From NCBI GenBank assembly GCA_022361095.1, contig JAKSBO010001093.1, positions 1 through 6,955 of the forward strand: a DNA stretch of 6,955 bases, written 5' to 3'. The position numbers were made by a program, and so were the translations under genes. Each line of letters opens with the position of its first letter. Position 1 is the first letter of the stretch. Origin of the DNA: Desulfobacterales bacterium. GTDB taxonomy: Bacteria; Desulfobacterota; Desulfobacteria; Desulfobacterales; Desulfobacteraceae. This document shows, in pieces, positions 1 to 6,384 of the stretch. The notes under the pieces were generated by a model, which was given only the letters and a program-made list of their open reading frames with translations, ran no database searches and had not been told where the DNA came from.

Positions 1-254
1 GGCGGGGAGCAGCAGATGGTGGCCATTGGCCGGGGGCTGATGGCCCGGCCCAAAATCCTGATGCTGGATGAGCCGCCCCTGGGCCCGGCTCCGGTTTTGC
101 TCAACAGTATTTCTGAGACCATCCGGAAAATTGCCGACCAGGGTACCCCATGCTGCTGGTTGAACAGGATGTGGACCATTCACTGCGCCTGTCAGACCGG
201 GGGTATGTCTTGGAGCACGGCAGAATTGGAGCTGAAATCGCTATGAGAAAATAA
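1..254 (+). pseudogene. livF: Frameshifted 3' end of a LivF-type branched-chain amino-acid ABC transporter ATPase
   Basis: LivF is one of two cytoplasmic ATPases that drive the Liv high-affinity branched-chain amino-acid importer. The window opens inside the ABC signature (GGEQQM) and runs through a recognisable Walker B (ILMLDEP, about residues 19-25). After ADQGT the frame breaks at the C-run at 146-149. The expected continuation, MLLVEQDVDHSLRLSDRGYVLEHGRIG, is read only in the third frame from 150 to the stop at 252-254, which implies one missing base. Without the shift, translation ends at 246. Two more signs of decay are visible: the D-loop, normally SLGLAP, reads PLGPAP, and the C-terminus stops after GAEIAMRK, roughly 15 residues short of the usual LivF end. 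The 5' part lies outside the window. A sequencing error could explain the frameshift, but not the D-loop changes or the short tail. UrtE is a related alternative, but GGEQQMVAIGRGLM is closer to LivF. Confidence 0.8.
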
Positions 255-268
255 CCAAAAATGATAAT

Positions 269-297
269 CTTACAGAATTAAATAGGTTCAATATACA
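269..297 (+). promoter_or_regulatory. Possible sigma70-type promoter for the sensor kinase
   Basis: CTTACA at 269-274 (4 of 6 matches to TTGACA) is followed after 17 bases by TATACA at 292-297 (4 of 6 matches to TATAAT). It lies 28 bases upstream of the kinase start codon, in the gap after the livF remnant, and would give a leader of about 20 nt that includes the Shine-Dalgarno at 314-319. The match is only moderate in an AT-rich gap, so this is a candidate. Confidence 0.3.
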
Positions 298-324
298 CTT
301 AAGTTTCAGGTGTGAGGTGATATT

Positions 325-2676
325 ATGGGTACAACAGCGTATCAAAATGAAACGATGCCCTTAAAATCGCATTTTGGGGGAAAATTAAAATGGGCGGCTG
401 TTGTTTTCAGCGTTATCCTTTTTATTCTCTTTTGTTTAAGTATTTACTTTGCAGCCAGAAACTATGTAATTCATAAGGCAGAACAGGAGATTGCGAATCT
501 GATCCTCCAACATAGGGGGGTACATCATTATATTCAAAGAAATATGCATCCAGAGCTCTACCTGCAAAAAGAAAATGGGGAAATTAACCAGGAATTCTAC
601 TCTCCTGTTATGTTTTCTTCATCTTATATGGTTCGAAACATGCATAATTATATCAATGAAGAGCGGGAAAAGTCAGGTCAGGATGCTTTGTACTACAAAA
701 TGGCTGCTGATAGTCCAAGAAATCCGGTCAATAAAGCAGATGCGAATGAATCACGGATTCTGAAAATGTTTAACGACGATCGGGCGTTAACAGAATACAG
801 GGACATTATAAAGATTGACGGGCAGATGTATCTTCAGGTGGCACTTCCTTTTCTAGAGACAACCAAACCATGCTTAAAATGTCACGGCCGCCGTGAAGAT
901 TCGCCCCGCCAACTGCAGGAACTTTACCCGGGACAGGGGGGATTTAATGAGAGTGTCGGTAGCATAAGAGCTATTGAGTCCATACGCGTTCCGCTGGATG
1001 AGCGGCTGACTATAGCCAATATAGCCATGGCCGCGTTTGCTGTTATCGGATTAGGATTTTTTGCTTTAACAAGGTTTAACCGCCGGCTTCAGACACTGGT
1101 CGATGATCAGACTGAGAATCTCAAAAACAGTGAAGAACGGTTAAATTTGGCTATGCACGGTGCAAATGATGGGTTGTGGGATTGGAGTATTCAAGAAAAT
1201 ATAATGGTTTTTGGTGAGCGATATTACACAATGGCCGGTTACGAACCCCATGAGTTTCCATGCGCATTTGAAGAATGGAAAAAACGGGTGCATCCGGAGG
1301 ATCTTAAAGCAACGGAAAAAGAGATTGAAAAACACATATCCGGTGTTGTCGATATATACCAATCTGAATTTCGTTTTAGAAAAAAAGACGGAAGTTACAT
1401 GTGGATTAGAGCGAAAGGGCGTATATTTTCCAGGGATAGCCTGGGCAACGCCTTGCGATTTGTCGGCACCCATTCCGACATCACAAGCCTTAAAAATACT
1501 GAAATCGAATTGCGGTATTTAAGAAATTCCCTTGAAAATATAATTGATTCCATGCCGTCCGTTCTGATTGGCGTGGACGAATGCGGAAAAATTACCCAGT
1601 GGAACAACAAAGCCCGGCAATCCACAGGTGTAACAAAGGAATCCGCACTCGGACAAACATTTCAAACTGTGTGCCCTGCGCTGGCAGATAAAATAGATCT
1701 TGTTAAAAATGCCATCAGCAAAAAAAAGGTGTGTTCAGATCTATGTCTCACAAGAAATGAGAATGGCCAGGTCATACATGAAGACATTATCGTCTATCCT
1801 CTTATTGGTAAGAGGATAGAGGGCGCAGTGATCCGAATTGATGACATAACTGAAAAAGTCAGAATGAAAGAGATGATGATCCAATCTGAAAAAATGTTGT
1901 CTATTGGCGGGCTGGCAGCCGGCATGGCTCATGAGATCAACAACCCCTTGGCGGGAATGATTCAGAGTGCGAATGTAATTAAATCCCGGTTGGGAAATGT
2001 TGATATGCAGGCGAATTTGCGTGCAGCGGATGAACTTGGTATCTCCATGAAAAATATCAAATTATTCATGGAAAAAAGAGGTGTTTTCTGTATGATTGAT
2101 GCCATCCAGGAATCGGGCGTGCGAGCAGCTGAAATTGTCAGCAGCATGCTCAACTTTGCAAGAAAATCAGATGCTAACTTTTCGTCTCATCAGCCGGCTG
2201 AACTTATGGACAAAATCCTTGAACTGGCAGCCACAGATTATAATCTAAAAAAACAGTATGATTTTAAATCAATGAAAATTATCAAAGAGTATGCTGATGA
2301 TCTGCCCCTGGTGTCTTGTGAGGGTACAAAAATTCAACAGGTGCTGCTGAACATTTTTCGTAATGGCGCTCAAGCCATGGGTATGGCAAATATTCATTCT
2401 CCCCGATTTATCATTCGAATCTACAGTGAAAAGGCTTCCGAAACGGTTTGCATGGAAATAGAAGACAACGGCCCGGGAATGGATGAAGAGACCCGATCCA
2501 AAGTGTTTGATCCGTTTTTTACAACAAAACCTGTTGGTGTGGGTACCGGGCTGGGTTTATCTGTTTCCTATTTTATCATTACCGAAAATCACAAGGGAAC
2601 AATGGACGTTATTTCAGAGCCTGGTAAAGGAGCAACTTTTATTATCCGGCTTCCGATCCATCGAAAAAATAAATAA
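325..2676 (+). CDS. Membrane sensor histidine kinase with periplasmic haem-c (Tll0287/DUF3365-like) sensor and two PAS domains
   Basis: This is an inner-membrane sensor kinase of 783 residues. Domains in order: cytoplasmic N-tail; TM1 about 23-44; periplasmic region 45-229 resembling the Tll0287-like (DUF3365) sensor, with a CLKCH motif at 183-187 (CxxCH, covalent haem c); TM2 about 230-249; short helical linker 251-268 with no clear HAMP; PAS_3-type PAS about 269-392 (HPED at 323-326, exit motif DITSLK); second PAS about 401-513 (exit DITEK); HisKA with phosphoacceptor His536 in HEINNP; HATPase_c with N-box N676/N680, G1 DNGPGM 714-719, F-box DPFFTTK and G2 GVGTGLGL from 738. From His536 to the end of the second HisKA helix (NFARK, 610-614) is about 75 residues, so about 25-30 residues are inserted. 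GAGGTG at 314-319 fixes the ATG at 325. There is no receiver domain, and no response regulator gene lies next to it, so it is an orphan kinase. The signal is probably redox state or a gas ligand at the haem, which is inferred from the family. Confidence 0.9.
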   Translation: MGTTAYQNETMPLKSHFGGKLKWAAVVFSVILFILFCLSIYFAARNYVIHKAEQEIANLILQHRGVHHYIQRNMHPELYLQKENGEINQEFYSPVMFSSSYMVRNMHNYINEEREKSGQDALYYKMAADSPRNPVNKADANESRILKMFNDDRALTEYRDIIKIDGQMYLQVALPFLETTKPCLKCHGRREDSPRQLQELYPGQGGFNESVGSIRAIESIRVPLDERLTIANIAMAAFAVIGLGFFALTRFNRRLQTLVDDQTENLKNSEERLNLAMHGANDGLWDWSIQENIMVFGERYYTMAGYEPHEFPCAFEEWKKRVHPEDLKATEKEIEKHISGVVDIYQSEFRFRKKDGSYMWIRAKGRIFSRDSLGNALRFVGTHSDITSLKNTEIELRYLRNSLENIIDSMPSVLIGVDECGKITQWNNKARQSTGVTKESALGQTFQTVCPALADKIDLVKNAISKKKVCSDLCLTRNENGQVIHEDIIVYPLIGKRIEGAVIRIDDITEKVRMKEMMIQSEKMLSIGGLAAGMAHEINNPLAGMIQSANVIKSRLGNVDMQANLRAADELGISMKNIKLFMEKRGVFCMIDAIQESGVRAAEIVSSMLNFARKSDANFSSHQPAELMDKILELAATDYNLKKQYDFKSMKIIKEYADDLPLVSCEGTKIQQVLLNIFRNGAQAMGMANIHSPRFIIRIYSEKASETVCMEIEDNGPGMDEETRSKVFDPFFTTKPVGVGTGLGLSVSYFIITENHKGTMDVISEPGKGATFIIRLPIHRKNK

Positions 2677-2775
2677 TATGAATGCGATGACTTTGTCCAT
2701 ACTTCCTCAGAATTTCGATTATTCTCCCCGGCGTTGATGTGAGCTGATAATCCTGACCGGCCGTCTTTCACCAAA

Positions 2776-2820
2776 AATCCGGAAAAATACCATAAATGCC
2801 GGATTGTGATTTTCTTTATT
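2776..2820 (+). terminator. Weak candidate terminator downstream of the sensor kinase
   Basis: AATCCGG at 2776-2782 pairs perfectly with CCGGATT at 2799-2805 around a 16-base AT-rich loop, and the following tract (GTGATTTTCTTTATTT) is rich in T. It lies about 100 bases after the kinase stop codon on the same strand. The large loop and interrupted T-run make it weaker than a typical intrinsic terminator. Confidence 0.35.
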
Positions 2821-2964
2821 TGATCGAAAAAAAATTGTTTTTCATTGTCGATTCGTGTAACGTGAATAATATCCACAGATTAAAGAGTTTCGATGGTATC
2901 AGACACATATCTTCGGTGAAAAATCAGATTTCAATTATACCATCTGTATCGTTAAGGGGATTTG

Positions 2965-2982
2965 TATAACAGCCACGGGCTG
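2965..2982 (+). promoter_or_regulatory. TATAAC box and inverted repeat at the head of copy A
   Basis: TATAAC (2965-2970) matches the -10 consensus at 5 of 6 positions. Its last base begins the inverted repeat CAGCC-ACG-GGCTG (2970-2982). No TTGACA-like hexamer lies 15-18 bases upstream. If the box is a -10, transcription would start close to the GGG that opens the stem. Confidence 0.3.
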
Positions 2983-3062
2983 ACCTGACATATCAGCTTC
3001 CAGGCTCAGCCCACAACAAAGTTTGAAAGATTTGAGTAACTTACACAGACTTTCTTATAAAA
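2965..3062 (+). repeat. 98-nt leader-like repeat, copy A (no gene attached)
   Basis: Copy A of a three-copy element runs from TATAAC to TATAAAA. It differs from copy B at 8 of 98 positions with no gaps. The core hairpin pairs GGGCTG (2977-2982) with CAGCCC (3007-3012). Inside it CCTG (2984-2987) pairs with CAGG (3001-3004), leaving an asymmetric bulge and a 13-base loop. The hairpin is followed by the conserved block CCACAACAAAG and TTGAAAGA, then CTTTCTTATAAAA. Unlike copies B and C it has no AGG Shine-Dalgarno at or shortly after its right edge and no recognisable gene right behind it; the cheV start codon is 163 bases farther on. It is either an orphan left by loss of a gene or a distant leader of cheV. 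Confidence 0.85.
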
Positions 3063-3072
3063 TAAAAACACC

Positions 3073-3183
3073 ATGCGTTCCGAAGTGGCGAATGAACGGC
3101 ACTTGACACAATACTCGCTTTTTAGAGCACACCCCCCAAGCATGGTAAAAGAGCTCAGCAAATTCCCTAAGATTCGGTTATAA
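3073..3183 (+). other. Doubtful 36-codon ORF behind repeat copy A
   Basis: An ATG 10 bases after copy A opens a 36-codon frame (MRSEVANERHLTQYSLFRAH...) ending at TAA 3181-3183. The spacing from the element matches that of copy B to its gene, but there is no Shine-Dalgarno (the upstream bases are AATAAAAACACC), and the peptide has no hydrophobic segment or motif I recognise. It may be the remnant of a gene once served by copy A, or chance. Confidence that it is translated is low. Confidence 0.12.
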
Positions 3184-3225
3184 ACAACGGCAATTCAGTC
3201 ACACTTTAAAAATGGGAGACATCTT

Positions 3226-4152
3226 ATGAGTGAGCAGGGAATATTGCTTGAGTCGGGCACCAACGAACTGGAGCTGCTCGCTGTCCTGATAAATGACCAG
3301 GCTTTCGGGATTAACGTTGCCAAGGTTCAATCCATTCAACAATATGATCAAAAATCAATCGCCTCTCTGCCCAATAAGGTGCCGGGAGTTCTTGGCATGC
3401 TGCTTTACAGGGACACGACGATTCCTGTAATGGATTTAGCACAGATTCTTGATATTGAAGAGACCATTGAATATGAAAGAGAAATCGTTGTTGTCACTGA
3501 ATTTAATAATTCTGTAAATGGTTTCAAAGTTAATGGTGTAAGACGTATATATCGGATGTCCTGGAAAGACCTGGTACCACTCGATCAGAGCATCGGGGAT
3601 ACAAATTATTTTACTGGTTCGGTAAGCATTGAAGGTGATCAGATATTGATCGTTGATCTTGAGCATATTTTATCAACTATTTTTCCGGATCTTATCATTG
3701 AAGATGTTAGTGAAGAAAATCTTTTAAAAAACGAAAGTATTACAAGAGATCAACTTCAAATTGTTTTTACAGATGACTCTTCAACGATACGAAAGGGTGT
3801 GACACATGCTCTGAAATCAGCAGGGTTCTCAAACATTACGGAATTTGAAAATGGTTCTCAGACTCTTCAACATTTAGAAATTAATTTTGGAAACGGTGAA
3901 CGGAATTTAAGTAAAGTTGTTCTTATAAGCGATATAGAAATGCCCCAAATGGATGGACTGACTTTATGTAAAAATGTGAAGCAGAATTCAAACCTCAAAA
4001 ACATTTGTGTTATCATGTTTTCAAGTTTAATTAACAAACAGATGATTGCTAAGTGTAATGCGGTAAAAGCTGATAATTATGTCACAAAGCCAGAAACCAA
4101 CCAACTAATTCAATTGCTGGATGAACTATGTATCGGTTCTGCAGATTCGTAA
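3226..4152 (+). CDS. cheV: CheV-type chemotaxis coupling protein (CheW domain plus receiver)
   Basis: CheV couples chemoreceptors to the CheA kinase through its CheW-like domain and is tuned by phosphorylation of its receiver, which helps adaptation; it is cytoplasmic and works at receptor arrays. The protein has 308 residues, normal for CheV. The CheW domain covers about 13-155, with characteristic FGINVAKVQSI (27-37), a PGVLGMLLYRDTTIPVMDL stretch (53-71) and GDQILIVDLEHIL (137-149). The receiver covers about 177-303: acidic pocket D183/D184, phosphoacceptor D236 in ISDIEMPQMDGL, S266/S267 at the switch position, and K288 in VTKPE. All key residues are present, so it should be phosphorylatable. 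GGGAG at 3214-3218 supports the ATG at 3226. No cheA, cheW, receptor or flagellar gene is visible nearby. The gene lies 549 bases after the sensor kinase on the same strand and is convergent with the AraC gene. Confidence 0.9.
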   Translation: MSEQGILLESGTNELELLAVLINDQAFGINVAKVQSIQQYDQKSIASLPNKVPGVLGMLLYRDTTIPVMDLAQILDIEETIEYEREIVVVTEFNNSVNGFKVNGVRRIYRMSWKDLVPLDQSIGDTNYFTGSVSIEGDQILIVDLEHILSTIFPDLIIEDVSEENLLKNESITRDQLQIVFTDDSSTIRKGVTHALKSAGFSNITEFENGSQTLQHLEINFGNGERNLSKVVLISDIEMPQMDGLTLCKNVKQNSNLKNICVIMFSSLINKQMIAKCNAVKADNYVTKPETNQLIQLLDELCIGSADS

Positions 4153-4196
4153 ATCCAGGGCAAGGCTTTTGTCTTTAATTCCGGACCAAAACCATT

Positions 4197-4236
4197 GTCA
4201 ATAAGTGTGTTGACTACTTTCGTTATTCCTTTTTGC
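4197..4236 (+). terminator. Weak candidate terminator after cheV
   Basis: GTCAAT (4197-4202) pairs with GTTGAC (4209-4214), six pairs including one T-G, around the six-base loop AAGTGT. A T-rich tract with ATTCCTTTTTG follows. It sits 45 bases after the cheV stop, between convergent genes. The stem is short and AT-rich, so it is only a candidate. Confidence 0.3.
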
Positions 4237-4257
4237 CCGGGGTCTGTTGCCTACATA

Positions 4258-5079
4258 TCAAACAGGGCTGATTGCGTCACCGGCAACGCTGGAAAATGTG
4301 GCGCGAAACCGTTTGGGTGCAATTCCGTAAACCGTTTGAAAATCCCGATAAAAAGAAGATAGTGATGCATAACCGGTCTCCAGTGCGATTTGTGTTACCT
4401 GCCTATCTGGTTGGCACAGCGAAAGTGAGGCCATCAAAATCCTGTACAGCCTCAGGTACTCGAATATTGTAATATTCATCTCTTGCTTGAACAGGCGGGA
4501 AAGATGCCGCCCGGAATAGGGTATTGCCCTGGTGAAATCCTTTAACGACAAAGGCCCGGCATAATTCTTTTCTATAAATCGGATGACCTCTTCCGATAGG
4601 GTATCGGCAGGTTCCGGAAGCCGCACTAACGACACCGTTTTTTTCATCTCTTCAGGCAACATTTTCAAAAATAAATCCAGGCATTCTTTATTAAAATTGC
4701 GGGATAAATCAGCGCGGGTGAGAATCTGAATACGGTCAAACAGGGCCGATTCCAGAGGCGTTATGAAAAACAGACGGATTTCGTCATCAGGTAAGGATAT
4801 TAGATCCCTGGATAGGTAAAGAGATTTATAGGCCACAGGATTTCCCAGTACAATGGAACGATGGGCAAAATCGGCAGGGATAAAAGCGGTCAATGCCCCG
4901 AACATGGGTTGCCTGCGGTGTCTATCCACCAGCATGGCCACACCGCTTTGGATTCTTAGTACCTGGTGATGGTTGTGGGCGTGCAGTCCTTTGGTGGAAT
5001 ATTCGGTCATGGTTCCAGCCATAGTGCGGACATCAACACCATGGGAAGTCAAATTAATTTGGGGAATGTCCGGAGGCAT
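4258..5079 (-). CDS. AraC-family transcriptional regulator, cupin sensor domain plus AraC DNA-binding domain
   Basis: This is a cytoplasmic one-component regulator of 273 residues, normal for a cupin-AraC protein. The N-terminal half carries a cupin-like AraC_N fold (about 25-95) with a histidine-rich strand HAHNHHQVLRIQSG (33-46) and FIPADFAHR (66-74), likely the effector-binding pocket. The C-terminal half (about 160-262) is the double helix-turn-helix domain: first HTH around SLKDFTRAIPYSGRHLSRLFKQE (178-200), second HTH with the family signature IALETGYASLSSFYRDFQTVYGIAPKRFR (231-259). The start at 5079 has a weak GGTG Shine-Dalgarno (5085-5088 on the plus strand). The gene is divergent from the aldo/keto reductase, sharing a 220-base intergenic region that contains repeat copy B, so the reductase is its most likely target. 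The effector cannot be read from the sequence; the reductase's substrate, perhaps an aldehyde, is a reasonable guess. Confidence 0.88.
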   Translation of the reverse strand: MPPDIPQINLTSHGVDVRTMAGTMTEYSTKGLHAHNHHQVLRIQSGVAMLVDRHRRQPMFGALTAFIPADFAHRSIVLGNPVAYKSLYLSRDLISLPDDEIRLFFITPLESALFDRIQILTRADLSRNFNKECLDLFLKMLPEEMKKTVSLVRLPEPADTLSEEVIRFIEKNYAGPLSLKDFTRAIPYSGRHLSRLFKQEMNITIFEYLRLYRILMASLSLCQPDRQVTQIALETGYASLSSFYRDFQTVYGIAPKRFRATFSSVAGDAISPV

Positions 5080-5192
5080 GTTGTCACCGTATAGTTAAAT
5101 GTCCATATTTGAGATGAAAATGACTTTATTTCTGATGCAGGTCAATTGTTTTTTCATATAGTATGCACCGTAAGAGTGAACCTGCAATTCAA

Positions 5193-5210
5193 TATAACAG
5201 CCATGGGCTG
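5193..5210 (+). promoter_or_regulatory. Candidate -10 box and operator-like inverted repeat before the reductase gene
   Basis: TATAAC (5193-5198) resembles a -10 box. It overlaps the inverted repeat CAGCC-ATG-GGCTG (5198-5210). The hexamers 16-18 bases upstream (around CGTAAGAG, 5169-5176) do not resemble TTGACA, which is common for promoters that need an activator such as an AraC protein. The function is inferred from position and from conservation in three copies. Confidence 0.4.
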
Positions 5211-5290
5211 ACCTGACATATCTGCTGCCAGGCACAGCCCACAACAAAGCTTGAAAGATCTGAGTAACATACCCAGACTTTCTTATAAAA
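5193..5290 (+). repeat. 98-nt leader-like repeat, copy B, directly upstream of the aldo/keto reductase
   Basis: This copy lies inside the divergent araC-type/reductase intergenic region and runs from TATAAC to TATAAAA. It ends nine bases before the reductase ATG, and its tail overlaps the Shine-Dalgarno AAAGGA (5288-5293). The hairpin pairs GGGCTG (5205-5210) with CAGCCC (5235-5240), with CCTG (5212-5215) and CAGG (5229-5232) inside. The conserved block CCACAACAAAG/TTGAAAGA follows (5239-5258). CTTT (5279-5282) can pair weakly with AAAG next to the ribosome site. Its position makes it the 5' leader of the reductase gene or part of its promoter. Confidence 0.88.
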
Positions 5291-5299
5291 GGAAATTCA

Positions 5300-6286
5300 A
5301 TGAAAAAACGACAACTGGGAACACAAGGCCCCATGGTTTCGGCTATAGGGCTGGGATGCATGGCCATGAGTGAATTTTACGGACCGTCTAATGACGAAAT
5401 GTCTAAAACCGTAATCCGGTCCGCCCTGGAACAGGGCGTAACCATGCTGGACACATCAGACCAGTATGGGTTCGGACATAATGAAGAACTAATCGGAAAT
5501 GTTTTAAAAACGTGGTCCGGCGAGGTGTTTGTGGCCACCAAATTCGGTATTGTACGCAAACCCGGAGAATACGCCCGGACCATTTGCGGCCGGCCTGATT
5601 ATGTCATAGAGGCATGTGAAGCCAGCCTAAAACGCCTGGGCCGGGAAACCATTGACCTTTATTATGTTCACCGCGTGGATGAAACTGTGCCCATTGAGGA
5701 TACAGTGGGGGCCATGGCCGACCTGGTAAAGGCGGGTAAAATCAGATACATCGGCCTGTCCGAGCCCGGCGAGACCACCCTGCGAAGAGCCCATTGCGTA
5801 CACCCCGTGGCCGCAGTTCAGTCCGAATACTCTCTGTGGACAAGGGATGTGGAAGCCCGGATATTGCCAACAATGCGGGAACTCGGCGTGGCCCTTGTGC
5901 CTTACAGCCCCCTTGGCCGTGGCGGGCTGACAGGCAGGTTGACCTCCGGGACCATTTCCGGGCCGGGGGATTTTCGCAGTCTGCTGCCCAGATTTTCTGA
6001 AACAAACATCCAGGTTAATCTTGTGCATACCCGGCATCTTCTGGATCTGGCCGCATCCAAAGGCGTCACCCCGGCCCAGGCCGCCATTGCCTGGCTGCTG
6101 GCCAAAGGTGATGATGTGGTGCCCATTCCCGGCACCCGGCATCTGACATATTTAGATGAAAACCTGAAGGCCCTGGACATATGCCTGTCCGCCCAAGAGA
6201 TGCTGATGCTGGACCAGGCTTTTTCCCCCGGCGTTATACAGGGGGAGCGTTACACACCTGAAGGAATGGCCGGCCTTAATAAATAG
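5300..6286 (+). CDS. Aldo/keto reductase, AKR13-like
   Basis: This is a cytoplasmic NAD(P)H-dependent oxidoreductase that interconverts aldehydes or ketones and alcohols; the actual substrate cannot be read from the sequence. The protein has 328 residues and forms a complete (beta/alpha)8 barrel of typical length. The catalytic tetrad is intact: D51 and Y56 in DTSDQYG, K81 in VATKFG, H124 in YYVHRVD. The N-terminal LGLGCMAMSEFYGPS (17-30) is typical of the AKR13/YakC-like group. IGLSE (151-155), VQSEYSLW (173-180) and PYSPLGRGGLTG (201-212) are family motifs. VPIPGTRHLTYLDEN (274-288) is the C-terminal cofactor-phosphate loop, with R280 suggesting NADPH preference. The start at 5300 is set by AAAGGA (5288-5293). 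It is divergent from the AraC gene and carries repeat copy B as leader; the hydrolase downstream has its own copy, so the two are probably co-regulated rather than simply co-transcribed. It is GC-richer than the kinase and cheV. Confidence 0.92.
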   Translation: MKKRQLGTQGPMVSAIGLGCMAMSEFYGPSNDEMSKTVIRSALEQGVTMLDTSDQYGFGHNEELIGNVLKTWSGEVFVATKFGIVRKPGEYARTICGRPDYVIEACEASLKRLGRETIDLYYVHRVDETVPIEDTVGAMADLVKAGKIRYIGLSEPGETTLRRAHCVHPVAAVQSEYSLWTRDVEARILPTMRELGVALVPYSPLGRGGLTGRLTSGTISGPGDFRSLLPRFSETNIQVNLVHTRHLLDLAASKGVTPAQAAIAWLLAKGDDVVPIPGTRHLTYLDENLKALDICLSAQEMLMLDQAFSPGVIQGERYTPEGMAGLNK

Positions 6287-6384
6287 TGTTTCAACGCAAT
6301 ATTCAACACAGAATTCTCTGTTTCAGGTAAATAAGAATCAAAATGACTTGCTGACAAACCGCAGATGTTCATGTTATCCATCCT

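Larger units (their letters stand above)
2677..3225 (+). other. Non-coding stretch between the kinase and cheV genes
   Basis: This 549-base gap holds no convincing gene. It contains a weak terminator-like hairpin (2776-2805), a short AT hairpin (GAAAAA at 2826-2831 with TTTTTC at 2838-2843), copy A of the 98-nt repeat (2965-3062), a doubtful 36-codon ORF (3073-3183), an isolated perfect TTGACA at 3103-3108 without a good -10 at normal spacing, and the cheV Shine-Dalgarno GGGAG at 3214-3218. A TATAAA at 3179-3184, about 40 bases before the cheV ATG, could be a -10 box but also lacks a clear -35. The remaining sequence, about 2850-2960 in particular, shows nothing I can name. Confidence 0.6.

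Noticed and set aside
2833..2845. AATTGTTTTTCAT resembling a stretch before copy B (5144-5157)
   Set aside because: It is AT-rich, contains an extra T in the second occurrence, and lies at a very different distance from the repeat (132 and 49 bases), so it is likely chance.
5281..5290. TTATAAAA at the right edge of the repeat as a -10 promoter box
   Set aside because: In copy B transcription would start at or after the ATG and lose the Shine-Dalgarno; no -35 lies at 16-18 bases. It fits better as the A-rich flank of the ribosome site.
5095..5367. Minus-strand 90-codon frame across the araC-reductase intergenic region
   Set aside because: It overlaps the reductase start and the whole of repeat copy B, and has no recognisable protein features.
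5627..6180. Long minus-strand reading frames inside the aldo/keto reductase gene
   Set aside because: They lie opposite a complete, well-conserved reductase and their translations are low-complexity or motif-free; they are shadows of GC-rich coding sequence.
6308..6321. ACAGA-ATTC-TCTGT hairpin after the reductase as a terminator
   Set aside because: Only five pairs, mostly AT, and no T-run follows (TTCAGG); too weak to list as a feature.
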